In this document: piece after piece, positions 1 to 9,203 of the stretch | Layout of the letters: every line of letters begins with the position of its first letter | Position numbering within the stretch: position 1 is the first letter of the stretch | DNA from: an uncultured Rhodospirillales bacterium | GTDB taxonomy: Bacteria; Pseudomonadota; Alphaproteobacteria; Acetobacterales; Acetobacteraceae | Direction: 5' to 3' | NCBI GenBank assembly: GCA_945957135.1 | Contig: CAMFLK010000005.1 | Span: forward strand, 1-46,543 | DNA: 46,543 nucleotides | Position numbers and translations under genes: made by a program | The notes under the pieces: model-generated | Databases searched by the model: none | The model's input: the letters and a program-made list of their open reading frames with translations, nothing else | Told to the model about the DNA's origin: nothing

Positions 1-25
1 GCTCGGAGATGTGTATAAGAGACAG
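1..25 (+). other. Residual Nextera sequencing adapter (not genomic)
   Basis: The first 25 bases match the 3' part of the Illumina Nextera read-2 transposase adapter, and bases 7-25 are the 19-bp Tn5 mosaic end. This is library-preparation sequence left at the contig edge. Genomic sequence should be taken to start at base 26. The ORF-track entries that begin at 9 and 11 start inside the adapter and are artefacts. Confidence 0.96.
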
Positions 26-1841
26 CCGCGGGGTCGAGTCCTTCCTGTTGGGCGAGGTCGCGCAGGCGCCAGATGGCGGAGATGCGGTCGCCATCCGCGC
101 CGACGGGGTCGCCGAGCGCCATCAGCACCTGGCCCATGCGGCGGAACGGCACGCCGGCCCGGCCGGCCTCGCCGAGCACCAGCCCGTCGGCGGTGGCGGG
201 CGGGCGCGCGCCGAGCGCGGCGCAGCGGGCGCGGCCTTCCGGCTCCCATTCCAGGTAGTCCACCCGGCGGGGACGGACGAGGCCCCAGATGGCGGCCAAA
301 GCGAGGGCGACGGTGAGGGCGATGGCGGCGCGCAGCGCGTTGGGCACGTCGCGCGACATCACCACCTCCCACCACGAGTTGCGGTCGAGCCAGCGCAGGC
401 CCGGTTCGAACATGGCCAGCGCCATCACGCAGCCCACCAGGGCGAGCAGCGGCAGCGCCGTCTCCACCTCCAGCTTGCCGGAGAGCAGCTTGGCGTCGCG
501 GTAGAAGGCGCGGTGGAAGGGCGCGATCATGCAGGCGGTCAGCACGCACACCGCGGGGATCCAGAATTGCTGGGCGCGCGCCACGGTGAAGAAGGCGGCC
601 AGCAGCAGCAGCACCAGCGTCGCGCTCCAGGCCAGCCGCACCCGCTGGGACATGGCGATGGCCATCACCAGCAGCGCCGCGCCGATCAGGCTAGGCACGA
701 ACTCGCTGGCCTGGGAGCCGAGCCCGGCGAAATCCGGGTCCATCCAGGCGAAATCGGCGTTGGATTGCAGCACGCCGAGCGTGAGCAGCATCACCCCGCA
801 CAGCACCACCGCGCCGGCGGTGGCGGCGATGATGAAGTCGGGCTCGCTCCACCGTCCGATGGCCTGCACGCTGGGCCGCTGGCCCATGGCGCCGAGCAGG
901 CCGCGCCCGCGCAGCAGGATCTCGTTGCCGGCGAACAGGGTGCCGGCCAGGAACAGCGGGATGATGTAGTAGTAGAGCCGGAACACCACGATGGCGCCGA
1001 CGATCTGCGGCGCCTCCACATAGGGTTCCAGCCCCAGCAGCATCGCCGTGTCGAACACCCCGATGCCGCCGGGCAGGTTGGCGGCGAGGCCGGCGGTGTA
1101 GGAGGCGACGTACACGCCGAGGAAGCGCACGTAGTTCAGCCCGGGGGCGGCGGGCAGCAGGGCGTAGAAGATCGCCGCGGTCACCGCGACATCGACCGTG
1201 GCCAGCAGCACCTGCAGGATGGCCATGCGCCAGCTCGGCAGTTCCACCTCGTGCCCGCGCACCCGGATGCGGCCGAACAGGGTGGAGAGGGTGATGTAGG
1301 TCGCCACGATCAGCCACAGCAGGCTGGCGATGGCGTACATGCCCCAGGTCGGGATGACCTTGCCGAAGAACGGCACCGATTCCGGCTCCAGGAACAGGAT
1401 GATGCCGCCCAGCACCATGCCGCCGAGCCCGAAGGTGAGGCTGCAGAACGCCACCACCTTGCCGATCTGCAGCGGCGTCAGCCCCCAATGGGCGTAGAGC
1501 CGGTAGCGCACCGCCGCCCCGGAGACCGCGGCGAAGCCCAGGTTGTGGGCCAGCGAATAGGCGCAGAACGAGGCGAAGGCGACCTTGCCGTAGCTCACCT
1601 TGCGCCCGGCATAGATGGTGCCGAGCCGGTCGTAGAAGGTGAGGATGCCGTAGGAGAGCAGGTTCCAGACGAAGCTGATCACCAGCGCCGAGACCGGAAT
1701 GGCCGCCAGGGCGGCGGAGATGTCGGCGAGCTTGAGGCTGCGGAACTCGCGCTGCACCACGTAGATCGCGCCGACCAGCAGGGCCACGCCGAGCAGCGCG
1801 GGCAAATGGCGGGCGAGGCGCTTGGCGCGGGCCATCGGCAT
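26..1841 (-). CDS. mprF: MprF-like lysylphosphatidylglycerol synthase/flippase, 3' end cut off by the contig edge
   Basis: This ORF is missing from the track because it has no stop inside the window. It is read from ATG at 1841 (or ATG 1835) and stays open to the adapter, giving about 605 residues against roughly 850 for full MprF. The first 500 or so residues are a series of hydrophobic membrane segments (flippase part, UPF0104/YbhN-like). The visible end, with the motif MALGDPVG, looks like the start of the cytosolic DUF2156 aminoacyltransferase domain. MprF transfers lysine from Lys-tRNA to phosphatidylglycerol and flips the product outward, which lowers surface negative charge. The start lies 1 nt after the lysyl-tRNA synthetase stop codon, so the two are probably translationally coupled. 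Amino-acid specificity cannot be read from this fragment. Confidence 0.88.
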
Positions 1842-1842
1842 G

Positions 1843-3420
1843 TCAGGCCGGCTCGCGCGCCAGGGCCGCGTCGATCAGCGCCACCGTCTCGGCCACGCCG
1901 TAGAGGGCGATGAACTGGCCGAAGCGCGGCCCCTCCTCCTGGCCCAGCAACACCTGGTACAGGCAGCCGAACCAGGCGCGCAGCTCGGCGAACGGGTGGC
2001 GCTTGCCCACCTCGTAGAGCAGGTTCTGGATATCCTCGGCCGGGCTGTCGGCGGGCAGGGCGCGCAGGCCGGCGGCGAGGTCGGAAAGCGCCGCGCGCTC
2101 GGTGGCGTCGGGCGCGCGGAAGCGCTTCGCCGGGCGGACGAAATCGGCGTAGTAGGCCAGCGCGTATTCCACCAGCCGGGCGAGGAAGGGCATGTCCTCG
2201 GGGCTCGCGCCGGGGATGTAGCGGCGGATGAAGCCCCAGAGGATGTCCGGCGTGTCCGCGTTCACCACGCTGGCGAGGTTGAGCAGCATGGCGAAGGAGA
2301 GCGGCGACGCCGCCTGCTGCGGCACGCTGCCGGCATGGGCGTGCCAGGCGGGGTTGGTGGCGCGCTCGCCCTCCGCCTGGGCGTGGGCCTTGGCGGCGTT
2401 GGCGAGGTATTCGTCCACCGCGCGGGGGATCACGTCGAAATGCAGCCGCTTGGCCCGCTGCGGGGCGTTGAACATGAACTGGGCCAGGCTCTCGGGCGGG
2501 GCGTAGCGCAGCCATTCCTCGACGGAGATGCCGTTGCCCTTGCTCTTGCTGATCTTCTGGGCGCGCTCGTCGAGGAACAGCTCGTAGGTGAAGCCGGTGG
2601 GCGGCTCCGCGCCGAGGATGCGGCAGATGCGGCCGGAGAGGCGGACGGAGTCGATCAGGTCCTTGCCGGACATTTCGTAATCGACGCCGAGGGCATACCA
2701 GCGCATCGCCCAGTCGGCCTTCCACTGGCACTTCACCGCCCCGCCGGTGACCGGCGTCTCGAAGCGCTCGCCGCTGGCCGGGTCGGTCCAGACGATGGTG
2801 CCGGCGGCCGGGCGCAGCTCGTCGATCGCCACCTGCATCACCACGCCGGTGCGGGGATGGACGGGCAGGAAGGGCGAGTAGGTGGCCGCGCGCTCCGGCC
2901 CCAGCGTGGGGCGGATGACCGCGACGATCTCGTCATGGGTTTCCAGGATGCGGCGCAGCGCCGCGTCGAACCGGCCGGAGGCGTAGTAGGCGGAGGAGGA
3001 GGCGAACTCGTAGTCGAAGCCGAAGGAATCGAGGAAGGCGCGCAGCCGGGCGTTGTTGTGGGCGCCGAAGCTGTCATGGGTGCCGAACGGGTCGGGGATG
3101 CGGGTGAGCGGCTTGCCGAGATGGCCGGCCAGCATCTCGCGGTTGGGCACGTTGTCCGGCACCTTGCGCAGCCCGTCCATGTCGTCGCTGAAGGCGAGCA
3201 GGCGGCTGGGCAGGCCGGTGAGCCGGGTGAAGGCGTTGCGCACCCAGGAGGTGCGGGCCACCTCGCCGAACGTGCCGATATGCGGCAGGCCGGAGGGGCC
3301 GTAGCCGGTCTCGAACAGCGCGGCGCCCTTTCCCGCCTTGGCGAGGCGCTCGGCAACCTTCTGCGCCTCCTGGAACGGCCAGGCATTGGGAAGGACGGGG
3401 GGGGATTCTGTGTCGGACAT
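1843..3420 (-). CDS. lysK: Lysyl-tRNA synthetase, class I
   Basis: The protein has 525 residues, normal for class I LysRS, the form used by archaea and many alphaproteobacteria. The HIGH signature appears as [10 protein letters not shown] near residue 45 and the KMSKS loop as KISKSKGN near residue 290, so the catalytic Rossmann fold is intact. It charges tRNA-Lys with lysine in the cytosol. The ATG at 3420 is followed by a soluble N-terminus, and its upstream region is shared with the divergent dinG gene. The stop is separated by 1 nt from the mprF start. Since MprF consumes Lys-tRNA, this arrangement suggests co-expression of substrate supply and use. Confidence 0.96.
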   Translation of the reverse strand: MSDTESPPVLPNAWPFQEAQKVAERLAKAGKGAALFETGYGPSGLPHIGTFGEVARTSWVRNAFTRLTGLPSRLLAFSDDMDGLRKVPDNVPNREMLAGHLGKPLTRIPDPFGTHDSFGAHNNARLRAFLDSFGFDYEFASSSAYYASGRFDAALRRILETHDEIVAVIRPTLGPERAATYSPFLPVHPRTGVVMQVAIDELRPAAGTIVWTDPASGERFETPVTGGAVKCQWKADWAMRWYALGVDYEMSGKDLIDSVRLSGRICRILGAEPPTGFTYELFLDERAQKISKSKGNGISVEEWLRYAPPESLAQFMFNAPQRAKRLHFDVIPRAVDEYLANAAKAHAQAEGERATNPAWHAHAGSVPQQAASPLSFAMLLNLASVVNADTPDILWGFIRRYIPGASPEDMPFLARLVEYALAYYADFVRPAKRFRAPDATERAALSDLAAGLRALPADSPAEDIQNLLYEVGKRHPFAELRAWFGCLYQVLLGQEEGPRFGQFIALYGVAETVALIDAALAREPA

Positions 3421-3450
3421 GGCCGGCGCAAGCTAGGTACGGGGGGTGCC

Positions 3451-3484
3451 TTGGTCAATGCGCACGGCACCTTATACTGTGTCC
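3451..3484 (+). promoter_or_regulatory. Sigma70-like promoter for a leaderless dinG transcript
   Basis: TTGGTC (3451-3456) and TATACT (3473-3478) are separated by 16 bp. Transcription would be expected to start 6-8 nt after the -10 box, which is where the ATG at 3485 lies. No Shine-Dalgarno sequence precedes that ATG. Together these favour a leaderless mRNA and support 3485 over the upstream GTG at 3446. Confidence 0.55.
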
Positions 3485-6292
3485 ATGTCCTCGCCCGCGC
3501 GGCCGCGCCTGCTGCTTCCGACCGCTCCGTCCGTCGCCGCCGGGGTGGGGCGCGCGGCCATCCTGACCGAGGACGGCGAGATGCTCGACCTGCCGGCCGC
3601 CGAGGCGGCGCGGGCGCTGGTCGGCATGGCGCCGCCGCTGCTGGTGCATGCCCCGGCCACGCTGCGCCGGCTCGGCCTCGGCGCGATGCCGGCACTCGAT
3701 CTGCTGGAGCTGTTCGCCTTCGTGCTGCCCGCCCGCGCCGCCGCCCCCACCCCGCGGGGGCTGGCGCTCGCGCTGGACATGGCGGTGCCGGGAGGGGGGA
3801 ACGAGGCGGCCGCCGTGCTGCTGCCGGACATCGCCCAGGCGCTGCTCGCCCGGCTCGCCGGAGGGGTCAATCTCGCGATGAACCGTGACGCCGCCGGGCT
3901 CGCCGCGCGCATGGGCCAGGCCGGCTGGGGCTGGACGCCCTATGTGCTCGCGGCACTCGGCAAGCCGGATGCCGCGCCGTCGAATGACGGGCTGCGGGTG
4001 TGGAAGCGCCTGCCGGAATGGGAGGATGCCGCCCCCCCGCCGCCGCCCGCCGCCTGGCCGGTGCCGCCGGAGGAGGCGCGAACCCGCCTCGCCGCCATGC
4101 TCGGCCCCCATGCCGAACAGCGGCCGGGCCAGTCCGATTTCGCCGCGGCCGTGTCCGCCGCCTTCGCGCCCGGCGAGCGGCGGGGCGACCCGCATCTGGT
4201 GCTGGCCGAGGCCGGCACCGGCACCGGCAAGACGCTGGGCTACGTCGCGCCCGCCAGCCTGTGGGCGGAGCGCAACAAGGGCGCGGTGTGGATCAGCACC
4301 TTCACCCGCCACCTGCAACGCCAGGTGGAGAGCGAGCTGCACCGGCTGGTGCCGGACCCGGTGGAGCGCCGGCGCCGCGTGGTGGTGCGCAAGGGGCGCG
4401 AGAACTATCTGTGCCTGCTCAACCTGCAGGATGCGATGGGCGCGCTGCTCGGCGGCGGTGCCCCGGCCACGGCCATCCCGCTCGGCCTGGTCGCGCGCTG
4501 GGCGCTGGCCACGTCGGACGGCGACATCCAGGGCGGCGACCTGCCCGGCTGGTTCGCCGAGCTGTTCGGCGGTGCCTTGATAAGCGCGCTGGCCGACCGG
4601 CGCGGCGAGTGCATCCACGCGGCCTGCGAGCACTACCGCCGCTGCTTCGTGGAGCACACCATCCGCCGGGCGCGCGGGGCGGAGCTGGTGGTGGCCAACC
4701 ATGCGCTGGTGATGGCCCAGGCGGTATGGGGCGGACTCGACGACAACGCCGTGCCCACCCGCTACGTGTTCGACGAGGGGCATCACGTGTTCGACGCGGC
4801 GGACGGCGCCTTCGCCGCCACGCTCTCGGGCATGGAGACGGCCGAGCTGCGCCGCTGGCTGCTGGGGGCGGAGGGTGGCCGCTCCCGCGCGCGGGGGCTG
4901 CGCCGGCGGCTGGAGGATCTGGTCGCCGGGCGGCCGGAGCTGGAAACCCCGCTCGACGCCGCCTTGCAGGCCGCCCGCGCCCTGCCCGCCGGCGGCTGGC
5001 AGGCGCGGCTGGCCGAGCCGGCGCCGGTGCTGGAAGCCGCCGACCCCGGCCCGGCCAACCCCACCGAAGCCTTCCTGCACGCCGCCTTCCGCCAGGTGCT
5101 GGCCCGCACGGTGGAGACCGATCCGGGCTTCGCCGGCAGCGCGGAATGCGACCTCTACCCCGTCGCCGAGGACCTCGTGCCGCCCGCCGCCGCCCTCGCC
5201 CGCGCCCTGCAACGCCTGGCCGAGCCGCTCGCCACCCTGCGCGAGCGCCTCACCGCCCGGCTGGAGGACGAGGCCGAGGAGCTCGACGAGGCCAGCCGCA
5301 ACCGCATCGAGGCGCTGCTGCGCTCGCTGCGCCGCCGGGCGCTCGACCCGCTCAGCGCCTGGCAGGCGATGCTCGCCGCCATCGCCGCGCCGATGCCGGA
5401 ACCGGGCGAGCGGCCGGACCACGTGCATTTCCTGCGGCTCGACCGGCGCGACGGGCTGGCGCGCGACGTGGGGCTGCACCGCCACTGGCTGGACCCCACC
5501 GTGCCCTTCTCCGCCACCCTCGCCCGCCCCGCCCACGGGCTGCTGGTCACCTCCGCCACGTTACGGGATCGCCTTGGCGACGAAGGCGACGCCGAGGCGG
5601 AGTGGCACGAGGCGGAGGCACGGGTGGGCGCGGCGCACCTGCCCTCCCCGGCCATCCGCGTCGCCGTCTCCTCGCCCTTCGACTATGCGGCGCAGACCCG
5701 CGCCTTCATCGCGACGGATGTGAACACGCGCGACATCGCCGCGCTCTCGGGTGCGTATCGCGCCCTGTTCCTGGCCGCCGGCGGCGGCGGGCTCGGCCTG
5801 TTCACCGCCATCAGCCGCCTGCGTGCGGTGCACAAACGCATCGCCCCGGAGCTGGAGGCGGCCGGCCTGCCGCTGTTCGCCCAGCATGTCGATGCGATGG
5901 ACAACGCCACCCTGGTCGATGTCTTCCGCACCGAGGAGGAAAGCTGCCTGCTCGGCACGGATGCGATGCGCGACGGGGTGGACGTGCCCGGCCGTGCCCT
6001 GCGGCTGGTGGTGTTCGAGCGGGTGCCCTGGCCGCGCCCGGACATATTGCACCGCGAACGGCGCATCCATCTGTCGGGCGGCGACACGCTCGGCTTCGAC
6101 GACCGGGTGGCCCGGCTGCGCCTGCGCCAGGCCTTCGGCCGGCTGATCCGCGCCGCCGGCGATCGCGGCGTGTTCGTGCTGCTCGATCGCCAGACCCCGA
6201 GCCGCCTGCTCGGCGCCTTCCCGCCGGGGGTGGAACCGCGCCGCCGGGGTCTTTCCGACATCGTATCCGAAATACGCCTCTTTCTGGGCTGA
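3485..6292 (+). CDS. dinG: DinG-family ATP-dependent DNA helicase with Fe-S cysteines
   Basis: This 935-residue superfamily 2 helicase of the XPD/DinG type unwinds DNA 5' to 3' and acts on R-loops and repair intermediates. Walker A is EAGTGTGKT at residues 242-250 and the DEAH-like box is DEGH near residue 430. Four cysteines match the DinG Fe-S pattern: one in NYLCLLN, then three spaced C-x4-C-x5-C in the CIHAACEHYRRC stretch. A C-terminal motif VI-like segment (LRLRQAFGRLIRAAGDRG) is present. About 230 residues precede the helicase core and I do not recognise them. The ORF track starts at GTG 3446; ATG 3485 is preferred because it sits at the predicted transcription start. Confidence 0.9.
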   Translation: MSSPARPRLLLPTAPSVAAGVGRAAILTEDGEMLDLPAAEAARALVGMAPPLLVHAPATLRRLGLGAMPALDLLELFAFVLPARAAAPTPRGLALALDMAVPGGGNEAAAVLLPDIAQALLARLAGGVNLAMNRDAAGLAARMGQAGWGWTPYVLAALGKPDAAPSNDGLRVWKRLPEWEDAAPPPPPAAWPVPPEEARTRLAAMLGPHAEQRPGQSDFAAAVSAAFAPGERRGDPHLVLAEAGTGTGKTLGYVAPASLWAERNKGAVWISTFTRHLQRQVESELHRLVPDPVERRRRVVVRKGRENYLCLLNLQDAMGALLGGGAPATAIPLGLVARWALATSDGDIQGGDLPGWFAELFGGALISALADRRGECIHAACEHYRRCFVEHTIRRARGAELVVANHALVMAQAVWGGLDDNAVPTRYVFDEGHHVFDAADGAFAATLSGMETAELRRWLLGAEGGRSRARGLRRRLEDLVAGRPELETPLDAALQAARALPAGGWQARLAEPAPVLEAADPGPANPTEAFLHAAFRQVLARTVETDPGFAGSAECDLYPVAEDLVPPAAALARALQRLAEPLATLRERLTARLEDEAEELDEASRNRIEALLRSLRRRALDPLSAWQAMLAAIAAPMPEPGERPDHVHFLRLDRRDGLARDVGLHRHWLDPTVPFSATLARPAHGLLVTSATLRDRLGDEGDAEAEWHEAEARVGAAHLPSPAIRVAVSSPFDYAAQTRAFIATDVNTRDIAALSGAYRALFLAAGGGGLGLFTAISRLRAVHKRIAPELEAAGLPLFAQHVDAMDNATLVDVFRTEEESCLLGTDAMRDGVDVPGRALRLVVFERVPWPRPDILHRERRIHLSGGDTLGFDDRVARLRLRQAFGRLIRAAGDRGVFVLLDRQTPSRLLGAFPPGVEPRRRGLSDIVSEIRLFLG

Positions 6293-6314
6293 TTTGTTCG
6301 GTCTATACAACGAC
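6281..6314 (+). promoter_or_regulatory. Possible promoter just ahead of the MFS gene
   Basis: TATACA (6304-6309) is a fair -10 box, with a weak TTTCTG (6281-6286) 17 bp upstream. The in-frame GTG at 6315 follows the -10 box by only 5 nt, so the MFS mRNA may be leaderless, like that of dinG. Confidence 0.35.
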
Positions 6315-7526
6315 GTGCCCATTCGTCCGACCTCGCTCGCCTTCAGCCTGATGCTCGGTGCCTTCGCGGCGCTGCCGCCGCTGTCGATCGACATGGGGCT
6401 GCCCGCCTCGCCCCTGCTGCAAAGCACGCTGGGCGCGAGTTCGGCCCAGGCGGCGCTCACCTTCAGCCTGTTCGTGGCCGGGTTCGGCCTGTCGCAGCTG
6501 CTGATGGGCCCGCTGTCGGACCGGTTCGGGCGGCGGCCGATCATGCTGGCCGGCCTCGCGCTCTACACGCTGGGCGGCCTGGGCTGCGCCACGGCGCCGG
6601 GCATCGAGACGCTGCTCGCCTGCCGCTTCGTCCAGGGCGTGGGCGCGGCCGGGGCGGCGACCCTGGCCTTCGCCATCGTGCGCGACGTGTTCAGCGGCGC
6701 GGACGCCCGGGTGAAGATCGCCGGCATCACCTCGGTGATGTCCATCGCGCCGATCATCGCGCCGACGCTGGGCGGCTGGATGCTGCTGCTCGGCGGCTGG
6801 CGGACCATCTACCTGCTGCTGGCGTTCACCGGCGGCGTGCTGCTGGTCGCCGCCGGGCTGGGGCTCGAGGAAACGCGGCCGCCCAGCCGGGCGCGCTTCA
6901 ACCTGCTGCAACGCTACGCCACCGTGCTGCGCCAGAAGCGGGTGGTGGGCTACGCCTTCGTCAACGCGCTGAGCTTCGGCAGCCTGTTCGCCTTCATCAT
7001 CGCCTCGCCGCTGGTGCTGATGCACGACATGGGGGTGACGGTGACCTGCTTCGGCATGCTGTTCGCCATGACCGCCTTCGGCATCCTGATGGGCACCTGG
7101 GTGAACGCCCGGCTTGCCCGCCGCCACGTCGCCGCCGCCCTGCCGCTGGCGGCGGGGCTGGTGATCGAGCTGCTCGCGGTGGTGGCCGCCTCCGTCTTCC
7201 TGCTGTTCGGGGTGACCGGGGTGGAGACGCTGATGCCGTTCATGGCGATGGTGGGATTCTGCCGGGGCCTGATCAACCCCACCGCCGCGCATCTCGCGCT
7301 GGAATGCCTGCCGGGCCATTCGGGGATGATCTCCGCCGTGCTCGGCGCGTTGCAGATGCTGACCGCCTCGCTGGCCGGGGCCGCGGTGGCCGCCCTCTAC
7401 ACCACGCACGGGCCGTTCGGCATGACGCTGTGCATGGCCGGCTTCGCGCTCGCCGCCTTCCTGGCCTGGGCCGCGACGGAGCGCGCGGCGCCGCAGCCGG
7501 TGGACTCGCAGGAGCCCGCTTCCTAA
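6315..7526 (+). CDS. MFS drug efflux transporter, Bcr/CflA type
   Basis: The protein has about 403 residues with 12 predicted membrane helices and the MFS motif A between helices 2 and 3 (GPLSDRFGRRPIML). Length, the start of helix 1 (LPPLSIDMGLPA) and the overall pattern match the Bcr/CflA drug-proton antiporters, which export toxic compounds across the inner membrane; the substrate cannot be predicted. The ORF track begins at TTG 6294, but GTG 6315 is a better start because a -10-like TATACA sits just upstream. It lies 22 bp after dinG on the same strand, so partial co-transcription with dinG is possible. Confidence 0.85.
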   Translation: MPIRPTSLAFSLMLGAFAALPPLSIDMGLPASPLLQSTLGASSAQAALTFSLFVAGFGLSQLLMGPLSDRFGRRPIMLAGLALYTLGGLGCATAPGIETLLACRFVQGVGAAGAATLAFAIVRDVFSGADARVKIAGITSVMSIAPIIAPTLGGWMLLLGGWRTIYLLLAFTGGVLLVAAGLGLEETRPPSRARFNLLQRYATVLRQKRVVGYAFVNALSFGSLFAFIIASPLVLMHDMGVTVTCFGMLFAMTAFGILMGTWVNARLARRHVAAALPLAAGLVIELLAVVAASVFLLFGVTGVETLMPFMAMVGFCRGLINPTAAHLALECLPGHSGMISAVLGALQMLTASLAGAAVAALYTTHGPFGMTLCMAGFALAAFLAWAATERAAPQPVDSQEPAS

Positions 7527-7575
7527 GCTCCCCTCCCTTTTCCTGAGACTCCCTCTCCAAGGATGCGAGGCGCCG

Positions 7576-9144
7576 ATGAAGCTGGTCCGATGGCTGCTGG
7601 CCGTTCCCCTCGTGCTGGCCTGTGCCGGCGCGCGGGCCGAGACGGTGCTGAAGGTGGTGCCCAGCGCCGACCTCGCCGAGCTCGACCCCACCCGGGCCGC
7701 CAACCAGATCGGCCGCATCTATTCGCAGATGGTGTTCGACTCGCTGTTCGCGCTCGACCACACGCTGTCGCCCAAGCCGATGATGGTGGAGAGCGAGGAG
7801 GTCAGCCCCGACCGGCTGACCTACACCTTCACCCTGCGCCCCGGCCTGAAATTCACCGATGGCAGCCCGGTGACCACGCGCGACGTGATCGCCTCGCTGC
7901 AGCGCTTCATGGCCGGCGGATCGGTGGGCGGGCAGCTCAAGGCGCGGCTCGGCGCGCTGGAGGCGGTGAACGACCGCACCTTCCGGATGACGCTGACCAA
8001 GCCGTTCGGCCTGGTGGAATTCGTGCTCGGCGGCGCCGGCGCGCCGATGGCCGGCATCATGCGCGAGCAGGACGCCAACCGCCCGGCGACCACGCCCCTG
8101 ACCAACCCGATCGGCTCCGGCCCGTTCATCTACAACGCCGCCCGGCGGGTCAGCGGCCAGCGCGTCGTGTTCGACCGCAACCCCGACTACCCCGCGCGGG
8201 CGGAGCCGCCGGACGGCGCGGCCGGCGGGCGGGTGGTGAAGGTCGATCGCGTGGAGTGGACCATCCTGCCCGACCCCACCACCGCGGCGAACGCGCTGGT
8301 GCGCGGCGAGGTGGATTTCTGGGACACCGCGAGCCCCGACCTCGTGCCCTTCCTCAAGCAGAACGGCATCGTCGCGCGGCGCACCACCTCCCTGCCCTCC
8401 ACCGTGTGGATCCGCCCGAATTTCGAACTGCCGCCCTTCGACAACGTGAAGGCACGGCAGGCGCTGGCCCTGCTGTTCGACCAGAAGGACTTCATGGAGG
8501 CCGTGGCCGGCCCCACCGGCTGGTCCACCTGCTTCAGCTTCAGCATCTGCGGCTCGGTGCTCGGCACGGAGGTGGGGTCGGAGCCGTTCCGCAAGCCCGA
8601 CCTGGCGCGGGCGAAGCAGCTGCTGGCCGAGTCGGGCTACAAGGGTGAGCCGATCGTGGTGGTCGGCACGCCGCAGCTGCCGGTGATCAACATCGTCTCG
8701 CAGATCATGGCGCAGCGGCTGCGCGATATCGGCGCCAATGTCGATCTGCAGATGGGCGACTGGGCCGACGTGTTCAAACGGGTGAACACGCCCCGGCAGC
8801 CGACCGACCGCACCGGCTGGAACCTGGTGGGCACCTATTCGCTGGGCGGCACCTGGTTCAACCCGCTGACCAATGTGGCGCTCGATTCCACCTGCGGCGC
8901 CGGCGCCACCAGCTCGATGGGCCGGCCCTGCGACCTCGAGGGCGAGGCGCTGCGCCAGGCGGTGCTGGCGGCACCGGACGCCGAGGCGCGCAAGGCGGCG
9001 TTCGAGACCTTCCAGAAACACGCCTGGCAGTTCATTCCCTACGTGCCCGGTGGCCAGTTCGACATCAACAACGCCTATCGCGCGAACATCTCCGGCGTGC
9101 TGGACGGCTACGTGATTTCGTACTGGAACATCAGCAAGAACTGA
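7576..9144 (+). CDS. Periplasmic peptide/oligosaccharide-binding protein (ABC family 5)
   Basis: This 522-residue solute-binding protein of the DppA/OppA/NikA family has a clear Sec signal peptide of about 22 residues ending in ARA. The mature part carries typical features such as FTLRPGLKFTDGSPVT and INNAYRANISG near the end. Such proteins capture dipeptides, oligopeptides or similar ligands in the periplasm and deliver them to an ABC permease. No permease or ATPase gene is adjacent, so it is an orphan that must work with components elsewhere or act as a sensor. ATG 7576 has a GAGG ribosome site 7 nt upstream. The ligand is unknown. Confidence 0.9.
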   Translation: MKLVRWLLAVPLVLACAGARAETVLKVVPSADLAELDPTRAANQIGRIYSQMVFDSLFALDHTLSPKPMMVESEEVSPDRLTYTFTLRPGLKFTDGSPVTTRDVIASLQRFMAGGSVGGQLKARLGALEAVNDRTFRMTLTKPFGLVEFVLGGAGAPMAGIMREQDANRPATTPLTNPIGSGPFIYNAARRVSGQRVVFDRNPDYPARAEPPDGAAGGRVVKVDRVEWTILPDPTTAANALVRGEVDFWDTASPDLVPFLKQNGIVARRTTSLPSTVWIRPNFELPPFDNVKARQALALLFDQKDFMEAVAGPTGWSTCFSFSICGSVLGTEVGSEPFRKPDLARAKQLLAESGYKGEPIVVVGTPQLPVINIVSQIMAQRLRDIGANVDLQMGDWADVFKRVNTPRQPTDRTGWNLVGTYSLGGTWFNPLTNVALDSTCGAGATSSMGRPCDLEGEALRQAVLAAPDAEARKAAFETFQKHAWQFIPYVPGGQFDINNAYRANISGVLDGYVISYWNISKN

Positions 9145-9166
9145 GAGAGGGCTCCCTTCTCGCCCT

Positions 9167-9187
9167 GGTTTCACCCGGTGCGAAACC
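9167..9187 (+). terminator. Hairpin after the binding-protein gene
   Basis: GGTTTC and GAAACC form an imperfect stem around a CAC-CCG-GTG core, 22 bases after the stop codon. No U-tract follows, so it may terminate weakly or protect the mRNA 3' end. Confidence 0.35.
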
Positions 9188-9203
9188 GGCCTATGCAGCC
9201 GCG

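Noticed and set aside
9-1913. 634-residue plus-strand ORF at the contig start
   Set aside because: It begins inside the adapter, is rich in His/Arg/Gly/Ala, and is antisense to the real mprF frame.
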